Shown here: positions 1 through 10,835 of the stretch, piece after piece
Position numbering within the stretch: the first letter of the stretch is position 1
Layout of the letters: each line of letters begins with the position of its first letter
Position numbers and translations under genes: made by a program
The notes under the pieces: generated by a model
Told to the model about the DNA's origin: nothing
Database searches by the model: none
What the model saw: only the letters and a program-made list of their open reading frames with translations
DNA from: Benincasa hispida
Lineage: Eukaryota > Streptophyta > Magnoliopsida > Cucurbitales > Cucurbitaceae
DNA: 64,000 nt
Reading direction: 5' to 3'
NCBI RefSeq assembly: GCF_009727055.1
Contig: NC_052350.1
Coordinates: forward strand, 29,764,843-29,828,842

Positions 1-2211
1 GGGGGGGGGGACATTTGAAAATAGGGTGAGCTTACGTCCAACGAGTGACTTAAGAAAGATAATTGATTCTCATGCAAAATCTCAATAATAGAGTTCAAAC
101 TGAAACATAAGCTTTTACAGTACTTGTACTGCAGTGTAAACATTTTCCAAGCATAAAGCATATAAAGCTGGTTTAGTCATAAACAGTAAAACTGTTTCTC
201 AGTTGAGAATAACCTTACTGTGATAAAACAATCCCAATACCAACTGCTAGTCAAGAGAGAACCCTTTTGCTCAATCTCTGACTCTAACTACCTAAGTGCA
301 TATGGCCATACTAAGTACCATCATACCTTAAGTACTAACTATTCAGATACTTTCTCAAACGTCCTTCAATATCTGGTTGGTTTGGTACCTTCTCAAATGT
401 CCTTCAGTATCTAGTTGGGTGGATACCTTCTCAAAATGTCCTTCGTATCGCGTTTTAAGTAAAACTAGTCATAAATGACTTCACTTTTTAAAGCATGTAA
501 AGTATAACACATATGAAAACATGGCTTTAAAGGTACTAACAGCATGCTGAGATATATTTAACACATATAAATCTCTTTTCAACAATTTTCTCACACATGC
601 ATGCGTTTAAAACATAACTAATGGTTTGCTTGAAACTACTTTGTAAAACTAGTTGGCATGAGAATAATCTTCTTTAAAACATGATTTCTATAACACGTTG
701 TAATACAACATTTTAAGCAAATGTTTTATTTCAAAACGTTTTAGCCACTCACCTTGATTACTTAGGAGCTTTTCACTCTAGTAGCTCCCTTTACTACCTG
801 GGGCTCCTTTTCACCCTAGAATCCAGATTCAAATTACACTTAGATTTCTTATAGTTCTAAACCTTATTTTGAAATAATTCCTTTACAAAACATATTATAA
901 AATGTCTCAGGAAGATTACCCTAAATTTTAAGCTCAGAACTTCTCGTGGTTTTGGCGGAATCATAGAATCTTCAAGACTGGCCCAAAGCTGATCCGACAG
1001 CCCTAACCCTTCTGTCTTCCTCTCAGTTTCCAGCCCGATCCCTTTGAGATTTTTCTTCCGACAGTCCTACCCTAAACCTAGACTTTCAGATCTTTCAGGT
1101 GGCTTTAAAATCACTCCAAACGCATGAGTAAATTGGGAGAACTCCTCATCCCAAATGATGCATCCTCTTCAGACTTCTCTGTCTAATGCGTCTCTATGAC
1201 TAACGCATGGATTTGGCTCCAACGCAAGGTTTGCTCCACTCCCCACTCTTTTACGGTATTTCTGATTTGTGATCAAAAAAATTAAGTCTCATGGCTCTAT
1301 TTATAGGAGTCCAAAACCTTCTCCGGAGTTGACACCACCTACTTGGCTGCATGGCAAGTGTCTCCTTCTCATCCCATCAATGCAATGTGTGGTCATTGCA
1401 AGCTAAGTGTCTTCTTCCCCACGTTGCCAACGCATGGGCCTCCAATCTGATGCCACCACCTCAAATTCTTAAGGCTTAAGACTTTCCTCCCAAGAAGACA
1501 CATGGTTTTATGATGTTATCCTGATGATTTCATCCTTGTATGCGTCCAACTCTTGGTGCTCAACGCCTAGTCCATAAGCAACGCATAGCCTCTACTCAAC
1601 GCATAGAAAGCCAATTCACTATCATGAAAATTAAACTTAGACTTCGCAAGGAGCTAACCATCACCAACGCATAGGGTGACCATCCATTCTTGACGCATGG
1701 CTCACTCACAACGGCTTGCTTGGCATGGGTGCATGGTGCTGGCCACAAACGCATAGCGCGCTTCATGGGCTGGCTGCTCGACCGATGGCGTGCTTGGCCG
1801 CATGGGCTTGCGTGCGGTGCCTTGACGCTTTGCTGGGTGCTTAGGCGCATGGGCATGCTACTTCGACGCATGGGCGTGCGGCGTGTGGCTGCCATTGCTG
1901 CTCGCCTCATGGGCTGCCTTTCCATGCATGCCTCCCCTACTCATGTGCCTTCCAACGCATCATCTCCATTTTTCTTCCTTCAGCCGCATGCCAGCCGCAA
2001 CCACTCTTCCAACTCATCAACCCACCAATTTCTATACTTAACCAAATTTTTTCCAAATTTTCCTCAAAAGTCAACCTTCCAAATTTCCTCTTTTTTCTAA
2101 TTTCCATTCTTTTCTCTACTATTCCACACTAGTTTCCACATCAACCTACTCATCACACTAATCTCAATAGGGATCATACTCAAGTAGAGAAATTAGGATT
2201 TAGGGTTCACA
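1..2211 (-). repeat. 3' LTR of the Tekay-like element (truncated by window start)
   Basis: Positions 11-2211 repeat 7468-9710 with scattered substitutions and indels. On the minus strand the LTR begins TGTGAACCC at 2211, directly after the polypurine tract. About 270 bases of the far end lie before the window. It contains a short minisatellite (about 335-440) and a GC-rich stretch with many GCATGGG-like words (1690-1930). ORFs in that stretch are low-complexity and not believable genes. Confidence 0.9.
1297..1305 (-). promoter_or_regulatory. TATA box in 3' LTR
   Basis: The minus strand reads TATAAATAG about 0.9 kb into the LTR. The same motif is kept at the matching place in the 5' LTR (8760-8768), which supports it as the core promoter of the element. 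Confidence 0.6.
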
Positions 2212-2226
2212 TTTACCTCCCCCTTA
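2212..2226 (-). promoter_or_regulatory. Polypurine tract (plus-strand primer)
   Basis: On the minus strand a run close to AAGGGGGAGG lies directly before the TGTGAACC start of the 3' LTR, the normal position of a Ty3/gypsy polypurine tract. Confidence 0.75.
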
Positions 2227-3330
2227 TAAAAATTTCGTCCTCGAAATTTCGCTACAAGTCTATCAATTAAACAACTGCGGGTACTTGTTTCTAATTTGCT
2301 CTTCAGCTTCCCATGTTGCTTCTTCCATGCTATGGTTTCGCAATAGTACCTTTACCAATGGGATTTTCTTATTCCTTAAAACCTGTTCTTTTTTTGTCAA
2401 GAATCTCCACTGGTTCCTCTTCATAAGACAAATTCTCTTTCAACTGTACCGGTTGCTCAGGCAATACATGGGTAGGATCTGGCACATACTTTCTAAGCAT
2501 TGCCACATGAAACACATCATGAATATGAGATAATTCTGGAGGTAAATCCAAGCTATATGCCATTGGGCCAACTCTTTCTATTATCTCATAAGGTCCAATA
2601 TATCTCGGGCTTAATTTCCATTTCCTATCGAACCGGAGTATTCCTTTCCACGGAGATAACTTCAGAAATACTTTATCACCAACTTCAAACTCTAATTCTC
2701 TTCTCTGCTTATCAGCGTAACTCTTTTGCCTATCTCGGGTCGTCTTAAGATTATCTCTTATAATCTTAACGTTATCCGATGTCTATTGCACAAGTTCTGG
2801 ACTTAGTAATTTCCTCTCACCGACTTCATTCCAATATATCGGAGTCCTACATGGTCTTCTGTATAATGCCTCATATGGTGCCATCCCAATACTCGAAGGT
2901 CACTGTTGTTATATGCAAATTCGATTAACGACAGATGCGTATCCCAACTGGCCTTAAATTGCAATATACATGCTCTCAGCATGTCCTCTAATGTCTGGAT
3001 GGTCTATTCAGACTGACCATCTGTCTGTGGATGAAAAGCGGTACTAAAATATAACTTGGTTCCCATAGCTTTCTGCAAGCTAGGCTAAAACTTCGATGTA
3101 AATCTAGAGTCTCGATCTGATACAATTGAAACTGGAGCTCCAAACTGACTTACGACTCGATCAACATACAACTTAGCTAATTGGTCTAGGGTATAAGTAA
3201 CTTTAACAGGTAAAAACTTAGTTGTTTTTGTCAATCTACCCGCAATTACCCATATACCATCATAGCTTGCTGGTGTCTTAGGTAATCCAAATAGGAAACC
3301 ATCGTAATATGCTCCCATTTCCACTCTGGT
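2227..3330 (-). pseudogene. Ty3/gypsy integrase core and C-terminal domain, broken
   Basis: This is the end of pol. The region 3085-3324 encodes the start of the catalytic core, with a likely first Asp in YYDGFL, a GIWVIAGRLTK segment and the second Asp in IVSDRDSRF. Downstream a stop follows SKF, but a QTDGQSE segment near 3000-3040 keeps the third acidic residue. The C-terminus at 2369-2563 has PPELSHIHDVFHVAMLRKYV, the conserved end of Tekay-type integrases. Several nonsense codons, such as the one right after QTDGQSE, make it inactive. The intact enzyme would insert the cDNA into chromatin. Confidence 0.85.
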
Positions 3331-3350
3331 ACTGGAAGTAGGTTAAGTAA

Positions 3351-3614
3351 TCATACTGGCCTCCGTCTTTCTGGTTTAACTTGTTGACATATTAGACACC
3401 TGTCAACATACTCCGCTATTTCTCTTTTCATACCAGGCCACCAGTACGATCTCTTTAATGTTCTGTACATCTTCGTACTACCCAGATGCATAGCATAGGC
3501 CGAACTATGTGATTCTTCTAGAATAGCTTGTTTAAGTTCTAAGTCCTTAGGTACGCATATCCTACCTTCTTTCAATAGCACTTTGTCAGCTCTTAATTGG
3601 TAGTCCATCCTCAA
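3351..3614 (-). pseudogene. Integrase zinc-binding (H2C2) domain
   Basis: The fragment has spaced His residues (HSSAYAMH), then YWWPGM and CLICQQVKPERRRP, which matches the HHCC zinc-binding N-terminal domain of Ty3/gypsy integrase. It lies between RNase H and the catalytic core on the minus strand, as expected. Stops separate it from both neighbours. Confidence 0.85.
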
Positions 3615-3728
3615 TCCTTTATCTACTTCCTCAGCTAACTTCTAAAAATCAGAATCCTTTAATTGCTCACGTAGAATATCTTCTACGAGCGCAGGACATA
3701 CTTCAAATGAAGCTAATAACCCTGACCG

Positions 3729-4162
3729 ATTGATAATGCTGCCCTAGCATTTTACAACTCATGAATCAGTGTACCCTTCACTGAATTGATACTAGCTCTA
3801 GCTGATCTAGTTTTTCGACTTAAAGCATTAGCTACCACATTTTCTTTACTTGGGTGATAGTCAATTGTGCAGTCATAATCTTTGATCAACTCAAGCCATC
3901 TTCTCTGTCTCAGGTTTAGTTCCTTCTGATCAAAGATATGCTTTAGACTTTTATGATTCGTAAATATATGACATCGCTCACCAAATAGGTAATGTCTCCA
4001 TAACTTTAGAGCTAACACAACTGTCGCTAACTCTAAATCATGTGTAGGATAGTTACATTCATGCTTCTTTAACTGTCGAGAAGCATAAGCTACTACCTTT
4101 CTCTCCTGCATCAGCACACATCCTAATCCTTGTCGGGATGCATCACAATAAACTAAAACTCT
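3729..4162 (-). pseudogene. Ty3/gypsy RNase H domain
   Basis: Minus-strand frames give [11 protein letters not shown] near 4160-4120, then [35 protein letters not shown] and [12 protein letters not shown]. These are the conserved blocks of the gypsy RNase H that removes RNA from RNA/DNA hybrids. The usual third acidic residue reads N in FTNHKS (normally TDH). A frame break separates it from RT at about 4150. Confidence 0.85.
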
Positions 4163-5124
4163 TTACCTAGTGTAGGTAGAGTTAATACTGGTGCTGACAC
4201 TAACCTCTGTTTCAGTACTTGAAAACTATGCTCGCATTTTGGTGACCACTCAAACTTCGTATCTTTTCTGGTCAGGTTTGTCAATGGTAGAGCTATCTTA
4301 GAAAATCCCTCCATGGATCTCCTATAATAACCTGCTAAACCCAGAAAACTGCGTACTTCGGTTACATTCAGGGGTCGTTCCCAATTAACTATTGCTTCCA
4401 TCTTTTGGGAATCAATGCTAACTCCATCAGCTGAAACTATATGCCCAAGGAATACGACTTGATTTAACCAAAAATCACACTTACTAAATTTGGCATATAA
4501 CTCCTTTTCCCTTAGAATCTGTAACACCATCCTCAGATGTTCTTTGTGCTTCTCTGCACTACTAGAATACACTAATATATCATCTATGAAAACTATCACA
4601 AACTTATCCAAATAATGATGAAATATCCTATTCATCAAGTCCATAAATACCGCAGGAGCATTTGTCAATCCAAACGACATTACTAGGAACTTAAAATGTC
4701 CATATCTAGTTCTGAATGCAGTTTTTGGAACATCTGTGCCTTTCACTTTCAACTGGTGATAACTCAATCTCAAATCTATCTTAGAGAACACCGTGGCTCC
4801 CTTTAACTGATCGAAGAGATCATCTATACGAGGCAATGGGTATTTATTCTTAATGGTCACCTTATTCAACTATCTATAGTCTATGCATAATCTAAGAGTA
4901 CCGTCTTTCTTCTTAACAAACAATACTGGCGCTCCCCAAGGTGACACACTGGGTCTAATGTACCCCTTATCTACAAGTTCCTGTAATTGAGCTTTTAGTT
5001 CCTTCACTTCCGTTGGTGCCATCCTATATGGTGCCTGAGATATAGGTGCTGTACCCGGAACTAACTCAATAGTAAACTCTATTTCCCTATCAGGTGGTAA
5101 GCTTGGTAACTTTTTAGGGAACAC
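4153..5124 (-). pseudogene. Ty3/gypsy reverse transcriptase, broken by one stop
   Basis: Two fragments adjoin. The segment 4870-5124 holds [40 protein letters not shown] and IDYR. The segment 4153-4869 continues with [41 protein letters not shown] and the catalytic box FIDDILVYS, with both Asp present. A single stop after IDYR separates the two parts. Length and block order match a full gypsy RT, so this is the best preserved domain of the element. Confidence 0.9.
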
Positions 5125-5170
5125 ATCTAAAAATTCTTATACCACAGGTACATCCTCAGGTTTCAGTTTC

Positions 5171-5650
5171 TTATCCTATGAAACTGCTACATAGGCTAAA
5201 TAGGCTTTGCATCCTACTCAACAGTTTCCTAGCCTTTACTACTGATATTAAGCTTCCTGAAAGTATTCTTTTACTTCCCACCAGGGTTATTTCTTTTTCA
5301 CCTGGTTTCCTAAACACTATTTCTCTTTTAAAACAATCCATAGTGGCATAGTGTTTACTTAGAAAATCCATAACTAAGATAACATCAAACTCTAGCAATT
5401 CTAATGGAATCAAGTCAACCCAAAAACTTTGATTTCCAAGAATTACATCACAATTCTTGTAATACTCATGTACAACTAGAGTATCTCCTACAGGCGTAGA
5501 GATAAACAAATCCTCATTCATACACTCAGGCACTCTATCTATATGTAATGCACACACGCTAGATATGAATGAGTACGTAGCACCAAGATTAAATAATGCA
5601 TAAGCGGATTGATTACATAAAGTTATCGTACCAATTACGACATCTGAAAC
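5171..5650 (-). pseudogene. Retroviral-type aspartic protease, catalytic Asp lost
   Basis: The minus strand reads YALFNLGATYSFIS, where the active-site Asp of the usual LFDSGATHSFIS is replaced by Asn (codon 5588-5590). The later block LELLEFDVILVMDFLSKH is the second conserved region of Tekay-type proteases. The apparent first residues (MYKRQ) of the open frame are not biological: they come from a sequencing adapter at 5651-5688. The intact enzyme cleaves the gag-pol polyprotein. Confidence 0.85.
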
Positions 5651-5688
5651 CTGTCTCTTATACACATCTAGATGTGTATAAGAGACAG
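5651..5688. other. Nextera mate-pair junction adapter left in the assembly
   Basis: The 38 bases are CTGTCTCTTATACACATCT followed directly by its reverse complement AGATGTGTATAAGAGACAG, that is, two 19-bp Tn5 mosaic ends joined head to head. This is the circularisation junction of Nextera mate-pair libraries. It translates as the known artefact peptide SYTHLDVYKRQ. It is not plant DNA and marks a possibly false join between 5650 and 5689. Confidence 0.98.
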
Positions 5689-6996
5689 ACCTGGAGCCTC
5701 TTCCGCTTCCTGGTGTGTCATAGCGTACACTCTACTCTGCTACTGTTTCTGTTGCTGTTGGGGTTGTCCAGCTACCCCTTTCTACTTAGCTACACCGGAT
5801 CCTTCACCTCTAGTTCTGATCACTCTAGGTTGATTTGCAGTCTGTGTAACTTCTCTTTGCTCACTCTGTGCTCCATGACCTAGCTGAGGACAATCTCTCT
5901 TGAAATGTCCCGCTTGTCCGCATTGGAAGCACACATTCCTATTGCCATAACATACTCCTGTATGAGGCCTTCCACAGTTTATACAAAGTGGTTTCCTCCT
6001 TGTACTAGCTACTGACTCGCTAGCACGACCTGATACTGATCTACCACTTTGTCCAGCTACAGGTTTTGACCTCTTTAGACTCGAACTTTGTTGGCTCATG
6101 CCTCCAAAGCTCCTTATACCCGACTGTCCAGAGAATAGGGGTCTAAATCTCTTACTTCTCGTTTCTCCAGGTATTCTAAACTGTCCTTCACCATGCTAGA
6201 GTACATCTTCCCTTCCTACACTCCGCTATACTCGGATAGCGGTCTCAACTAACTGAGTGAAATTCACCCAATTGGATGTAGAGGTAACGAGTGTACGTAT
6301 TTTTCTTCTTAGGCCATTCTCAAATCTTCTACACCTCTCTTTCTCTTCCGCGATGATTGGAAGGGCATACTGAGATAACTCAGTAAATCTTTGTTCATAC
6401 TCAGCAACCGTCATCACTCCTTGAGTTAGCCTAAGGAATTCCTCCCTCTTTGCTTCTTTAAAAGAACTAGGGTAGTATTTATCCTCAAATACCTTTTTGA
6501 ACTCAGGCCAAGTCATCGTTTCCGAACTATTCCTTCTAGCCTCTATCACTTTCCATCACTTCTCAGCCTCTTTCTATAGTAAGAATGCCGCTAACTCGAC
6601 CTTACGGTCCTCAGGTCACCTCATAACCTTAAAACATTTCTCAATCAAATCCAACCAAATCTCAGCATCTACTGGATCTATGGCTCCATCGAACGTTGTG
6701 GCTCCTAAAGCTTTCAGCCTTTCGACGCCAAATTTCTTTTCTGGATCGTTCTGAATCGATCCTACACTCGCCGCCAATCTTTGAGTGATTCTATCAAATA
6801 CTCGATCCTCCATCTGAAGTTCTACACCTACCCTTGGTGTACTCGACTTATTTTCAGAAGTTTCTTCCTGCTCTACTGAGTCTCTAACTCTTTTCCCCTT
6901 CGGATCTGGGTCCCGTCAAACTTCAGGACCTCCGTTGGTGTGGTTAATATTCCTCTCCTCAGTCTGCTTGCTCCGCTTGCCACTTCTCCTCAGCAT
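5689..6996 (-). pseudogene. Ty3/gypsy gag with CCHC zinc knuckle, several stops
   Basis: A Met codon near 6996 opens a frame with a charged N-terminus. Fragments follow: DRVFDRITQRLAASVGSIQ and ERLKALGATTFDGAIDPVDA (6616-6813), then TWPEFKKVFEDKYYPSSFKE and RFENGLRRKIRTL (6226-6549), then CINCGRPHTGVC and the CCHC knuckle CFQCGQAGHFKRDC (5782-6099). These are the capsid and nucleocapsid parts of Tekay-type gag. At least four nonsense codons, many of the kind made by C-to-T change, break it. After the knuckle a Gln-rich linker leads toward the protease but is interrupted by the adapter. Confidence 0.88.
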
Positions 6997-7184
6997 CTTT
7001 GCCTAATTATTAGGTACACATGTTAGGGTATCTATGGGACTTAATCTAATGCTGAACTCTCTCTTTCACCCAATACCTTATGCTTTAATACTAAACTAGC
7101 TCAAACCTTTCCCAAGTGTATGTATAACTTTGCTCTGATACCAAGCTGGTATCAGCTAACTCTTTAACCTTCCCAGAAACTTAT

Positions 7185-7196
7185 GCTTTGATACCA
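7185..7196 (-). promoter_or_regulatory. Primer binding site (initiator tRNA-Met type)
   Basis: The minus strand reads TGGTATCAAAGC followed by ATAAG, one base from the plant Ty3 consensus TGGTATCAGAGC that pairs with initiator tRNA-Met. It lies next to the inner end of the 5' LTR. A second, perfect TGGTATCAGAGC occurs at 7132-7143, a possible alternative site. Confidence 0.75.
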
Positions 7197-7452
7197 ATAT
7201 AAAACTCATATACAACGGAATATCTTTAGGCCAAAATTTATTAATTCAAAAACATAACATATTTAGAGTCATTACATCACTAGATTCACAAGTCCCAAAA
7301 CCCATAAACCCTAGTCCCTATATAAACAACAGTAACATGTGTACAATATTAACAGTAACCACCTAACAGACGGGTTACAAATCTCGTTATTCCTTAGTGG
7401 CAGAGCAGATATAGAGCTATCTTTAAAGGATTTGACCGCTACCTATGGGGGG

Positions 7453-7467
7453 NNNNNNNNNNNNNNN
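7453..7467. other. Assembly gap (15 N) beside a poly-G tract
   Basis: Six G residues precede 15 N. The matching point of the other LTR is the run of ten G at 1-10, so the gap falls in a long G homopolymer that could not be resolved. Confidence 0.95.
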
Positions 7468-8759
7468 CATTTGAAAACGGGGTGAGCTTACGCCCAGTGA
7501 GTGACTTAAGAAAGATAATTGATTCTCATGCAAAATCTCAAATAAGAGTTCAAACTGTAACATAAGCTTTTACAGTACTTGTACTGCAGTGTAAACATTT
7601 TCCAAGCATAAAGCATATAAAATTGTTTTGTCATAAAACAGTAAAACTGTTTCTCAGTTGAGAATAACCTTACTGTGGATAAAACAATCCTAACACCAAC
7701 TGCTAGTCAAGAGAGAACCCTTTTGCTCAATCTCTGACTCTAACTACCTACGTACACGTGGCCATGCTAAGTATCGTCATACCTTAGGTACTACTGTTCA
7801 GATACCTTCTCAAACGTCCTTCAGTATCTGGTTGGTTTGGTACCTTCTCAAACGTCCTTTAGTACCAATAGATACCTTCTCAAATGTCCTTCAGTATCTA
7901 GTTGGGTGGATACCTTCTCAAAATGTTAAGTAAAACTAGTCATAAATGACTTTCTCTTTTTAAAGCATGTAAAGTATAACACATATAAAAACATGGCTTT
8001 AAAGGTTCTAACGCATGCTAAATATATTTAACACATATAAATCGCTTTTCAACAATTTCTCACACATGCATGCGTTTAAAACATAACTCATGGTTTTCTT
8101 GGAAATTACATTGTAAAACTAGTTGGCATGAGAATAATCTTCTTTAAAACATGCTTTCTATAACACGTTGTAATAAAAAATTTTAAGCAAATGTTTTAGT
8201 TAAAATGTTTTAGCCACTCACCTTGATTACTTAATTCTTGTAGCTCCCTTTACTACCTCGGGCTCCCTTTTCACCCCTAGAATCCAGATTCAATGTACAA
8301 CTTAGATTTATCATAGTTTTGGACCTTATTTTTAAATACTTTCTTCTAAAAAAATATTCTAAAATGTCTCGGGAAGCTTACCCTAAAATTTGAGCTCAGA
8401 ACTTCTCGTGGTTTTGCCAGAATCATAGAATCTTCAAGACCGGCCTAAGCTGATCTGACAGCCTAACTCTTCTGTCTTCCTCTTAGTTTCTAGCCCGATC
8501 CCTTCAAGCTTTTCTTCCGGCAGCCCTACCCTAAAAACTAGATTTTCAGAGCTTTCAGTTGGCTTTGGAATCACTTCAAATGCACGAGTAAATTGGGAGA
8601 ACTCTTGTCCCAAGTTGTTGCATCCTTTTCAGACTTCTCTGTCCAATGCGTCCTCTATGACTAATGCATGGATTTGGCTCCAACGCAAGGTTTACTCCAC
8701 TCTCCCACTCTTTTTTCGGTATTTCTGATTTGTGATCTAAAAAAAAAAGTCTCATGGCT

Positions 8760-8768
8760 CTATTTATA
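8760..8768 (-). promoter_or_regulatory. TATA box in 5' LTR
   Basis: TATAAATAG on the minus strand, at the position homologous to the TATA box in the other LTR. Confidence 0.6.
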
Positions 8769-9179
8769 GGCGTCCAAACCTTCTTCGGAGTTGACACCAC
8801 CTACTTGGCTACATGGCCAAATGTCTCCTTCTCATCCCATAAACGCAATGCTATGATCATCGCAAGCTAAGTGTCATCTTCCCACGTTGTCAATGCATGG
8901 GCTTAAGGCTTTCCTCCCAAGAAGACACACGATTTTGATGATGTTATCCTGATGATTTCATCCTCGTATGCATCCAACTCTTGGTTGCTCAACGCCTAGT
9001 CCATAAGCAACGCATAGCCTCTACTCAACGCAAAGGAAGCCAATTCACTATCATGACAATTCAACTTAGCCATCGCCGTGTGTTGGCCATTGCTCGCTCG
9101 CTCGCATGGGCGCATGGCATGGGTTGCGCACTTGGCTGTATGGTAGGGCACCTTGACGCACGACATGGTTGCTCGGTAT

Positions 9180-9280
9180 GGCTCTCAACGCATGAGCGTG
9201 GCCTCTTGGTAGTGCGCTCAACGCATGGGCGTGGCCGCTTGGCAGTGCGCTCAATGCACGGGCGTGTCCGCTTGACGCAT
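9180..9280. repeat. 33-bp GC-rich tandem repeat in the 5' LTR
   Basis: Three consecutive units of the form CTCAACGCATGGGCGTGGCC plus a 13-base tail ending in AGTGCG. The other LTR has a shorter, differently arranged GC-rich stretch (1690-1930), so the array changed in length after insertion. Open frames on both strands here are by-products of the repeat. Confidence 0.8.
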
Positions 9281-9710
9281 TGGCAGAATGTCTGGCCGAG
9301 ACTACTCGATGCATTGCAAGGGCGCTGGCTGCTCGATGCATGGCAGAGGTGTTGGTCGAGGCTGCTTGACGCATGGCATGGGCGCTGGCCAAGGCTGCTT
9401 GACGAGTGGGCTACCTTTCCATGCATGCCTCCCCTACTCGTGTTCCTTCCAACGCATTATCTCCATTTTTCTTCCTTCAGCCGCATGCCATCCCCAACCA
9501 CTCTTCCAATGCATCAACCCACCAATTTCTATACTTAGCCAAATTTTTTTCCAAATTTTCTCCAAAAGTCAACCTTCCAAATTTTCTCTTTTCTTCTAAT
9601 TTCCATTATTTTCTCTACTATTCCACACTAGTTTCCACATCAACCTACTCATCACACTAATCTCAATAGGGAACATACTCAAGTAGAGAAATTAGGATTC
9701 GGGGTTCACA

Positions 9711-10835
9711 AGCATAAATTTGATGCCATTGTCAATCTTTCGACAACTAAATGTGGGGCAACTTGTGCCCACATCCGTGACTCTCCAACTGGCCGACAGA
9801 TCTCTGGTTCATCCAGAGGGTAAGGTGAAGGACATGCTGATCACAATTGATAAATTTATTTTGCCAGCTGACTTCATCATCCTGAATTATGAGGCCGATA
9901 AAGATGTGCCCATCATTTTGGGGCGACTTTTCCTATCAATGGGTCGTGCTCAAATTGATGTGCATAAGGGCGAGATCACTTTGAGCATAAATGGACAGAA
10001 GCTCAAATTTAATATAATTCATGCCATGAAATTTTCTGATGAAGAAGACCTGCAAGATTCTGATGATGACATGAATTTGATTGAAAAAAAAAATTCTGAT
10101 GAAGAGTATGAAGAAGAGGATGTCGACGCATCCGTAGCTGCCTGCAATGCGATCATAGCAAAAACAAACAAAGAAGAAGGATCGATCACAATGCAAGAAG
10201 AAGCACCGAAGGAAGAAAGAAAAATAACGCAACCTTCTCTCATGGAGCCACCAACCCTTGAACTAAAAACCCTACCAACACATCTGAAGTACGCATTTAT
10301 GGGGCAGAATGAGAAGCTACTAGTGATAATTTCCTCCGCACTTAACGCAGATCAAGAGAATGCGTTGATGAGCATTCTCAAAAAGCATGTACGAGCAATC
10401 GGCTGGACGCTCACTGATATCAGAGGAATTAGCCCCGCGTACTGCATGCACCACATTCGTCTCAAGGACGACCATAAAGCAACCATTAAGAATCAATGCA
10501 GACTTAACCCTGTGATGAAAGAGGTCGTAAAAAAGGAGATTATCAAGTGGCTAGATGCAGGAATTATCTATCCCATTACAGATAGCACGTGGGTCATCCC
10601 CATGCAATGTGTGTCGAAGAAGGGCGGAATGACGGTAGTCCCTAATGAGAACAATGAATTAATACCGCAAAGAACAATCACTAGATGGCGCATATGTATG
10701 GACTACCGTAAATTGAATGCGGCCACAAAGAAGGATCACTTCCCTCTGCCATTCATCGATCAAATGCTGGATAGATTGGCAGGGAATGATTTTTACTGTT
10801 TCTTGATGAATACGCCAGGTACAACCAGATCATGA
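9711..10835 (+). pseudogene. Athila-like protease C-terminal part and first half of RT
   Basis: The frame opens at the insertion site with codons for SINLMPLSIFRQL, the downstream half of the Athila protease active-site motif (usually DLGASINLMP); the catalytic Asp is thus on the other side of the insertion. VTLQLADRS and VPIILGRLFLSMGRAQIDV follow. After an acidic linker (DEEDLQDSDDDM), RT starts with LNPVMKEVVKKEIIKWLDAG and reaches WRICMDYRKLN and DHFPLPFIDQM. A frameshift near 10790-10830 ends the frame. The ATG within LMPL is not a real start. Confidence 0.88.

Larger units (their letters stand above)
1..9710 (-). mobile_element. Tekay-like Ty3/gypsy chromovirus, nearly complete, 3' LTR cut by window start
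   Basis: Two long direct repeats (1-2211 and about 7198-9710) flank an internal region with, on the minus strand in order, gag, protease, RT, RNase H, integrase and an integrase C-terminus. That order is Ty3/gypsy. A tRNA-Met-type PBS lies inside the right repeat and a purine tract inside the left one, so transcription ran right to left. The C-terminal peptide ELSHIHDVFHVAMLRKYVPD is typical of Tekay/Del chromoviruses. All ORFs carry stops and the LTRs differ by several changes per 100 bases, so this is an old, dead copy. It is inserted in the Athila-like element that resumes at 9711; the left flank lies outside the window. Confidence 0.9.
7198..9710 (-). repeat. 5' LTR of the Tekay-like element
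   Basis: This is a full-length copy of about 2.5 kb, starting TGTGAACCCC on the minus strand at 9710. The inner end is placed next to the PBS but lacks a clean CA, so it is uncertain by about 10 bases. The LTR carries a TATA box, four copies of a 38-bp-type repeat (7797-7925) and a 33-bp GC-rich tandem repeat (9180-9280). A 15-N gap lies at 7453-7467. The first five bases outside (AGCAT, 9711-9715) should be the TSD. Confidence 0.9.

Noticed and set aside
1596..2100. ORFs of 109 and 136 residues on opposite strands in the GC-rich LTR part (and the similar set at 8981-9599)
   Set aside because: Low-complexity, repeat-driven frames rich in Met/Arg/His on both strands; the sequence is a minisatellite inside LTRs.
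5651..5688. Perfect 38-bp palindrome as a possible terminator or cruciform
   Set aside because: The sequence is exactly two Tn5 mosaic ends, a library adapter.
5596..5883. Plus-strand 95-residue ORF with SYTHLDVYKRQ
   Set aside because: It is antisense to gag and its distinctive peptide is the translated Nextera junction.
7132..7143. Perfect TGGTATCAGAGC as the main PBS of the left element
   Set aside because: It lies about 50 bases inside the more LTR-proximal site at 7185-7196, which is followed by ATAAG as in the relative at 46499; noted as an alternative only.
9936..10243. Minus-strand ORFs rich in Phe and Ser
   Set aside because: Antisense shadows of the acidic linker in the Athila-like pol.
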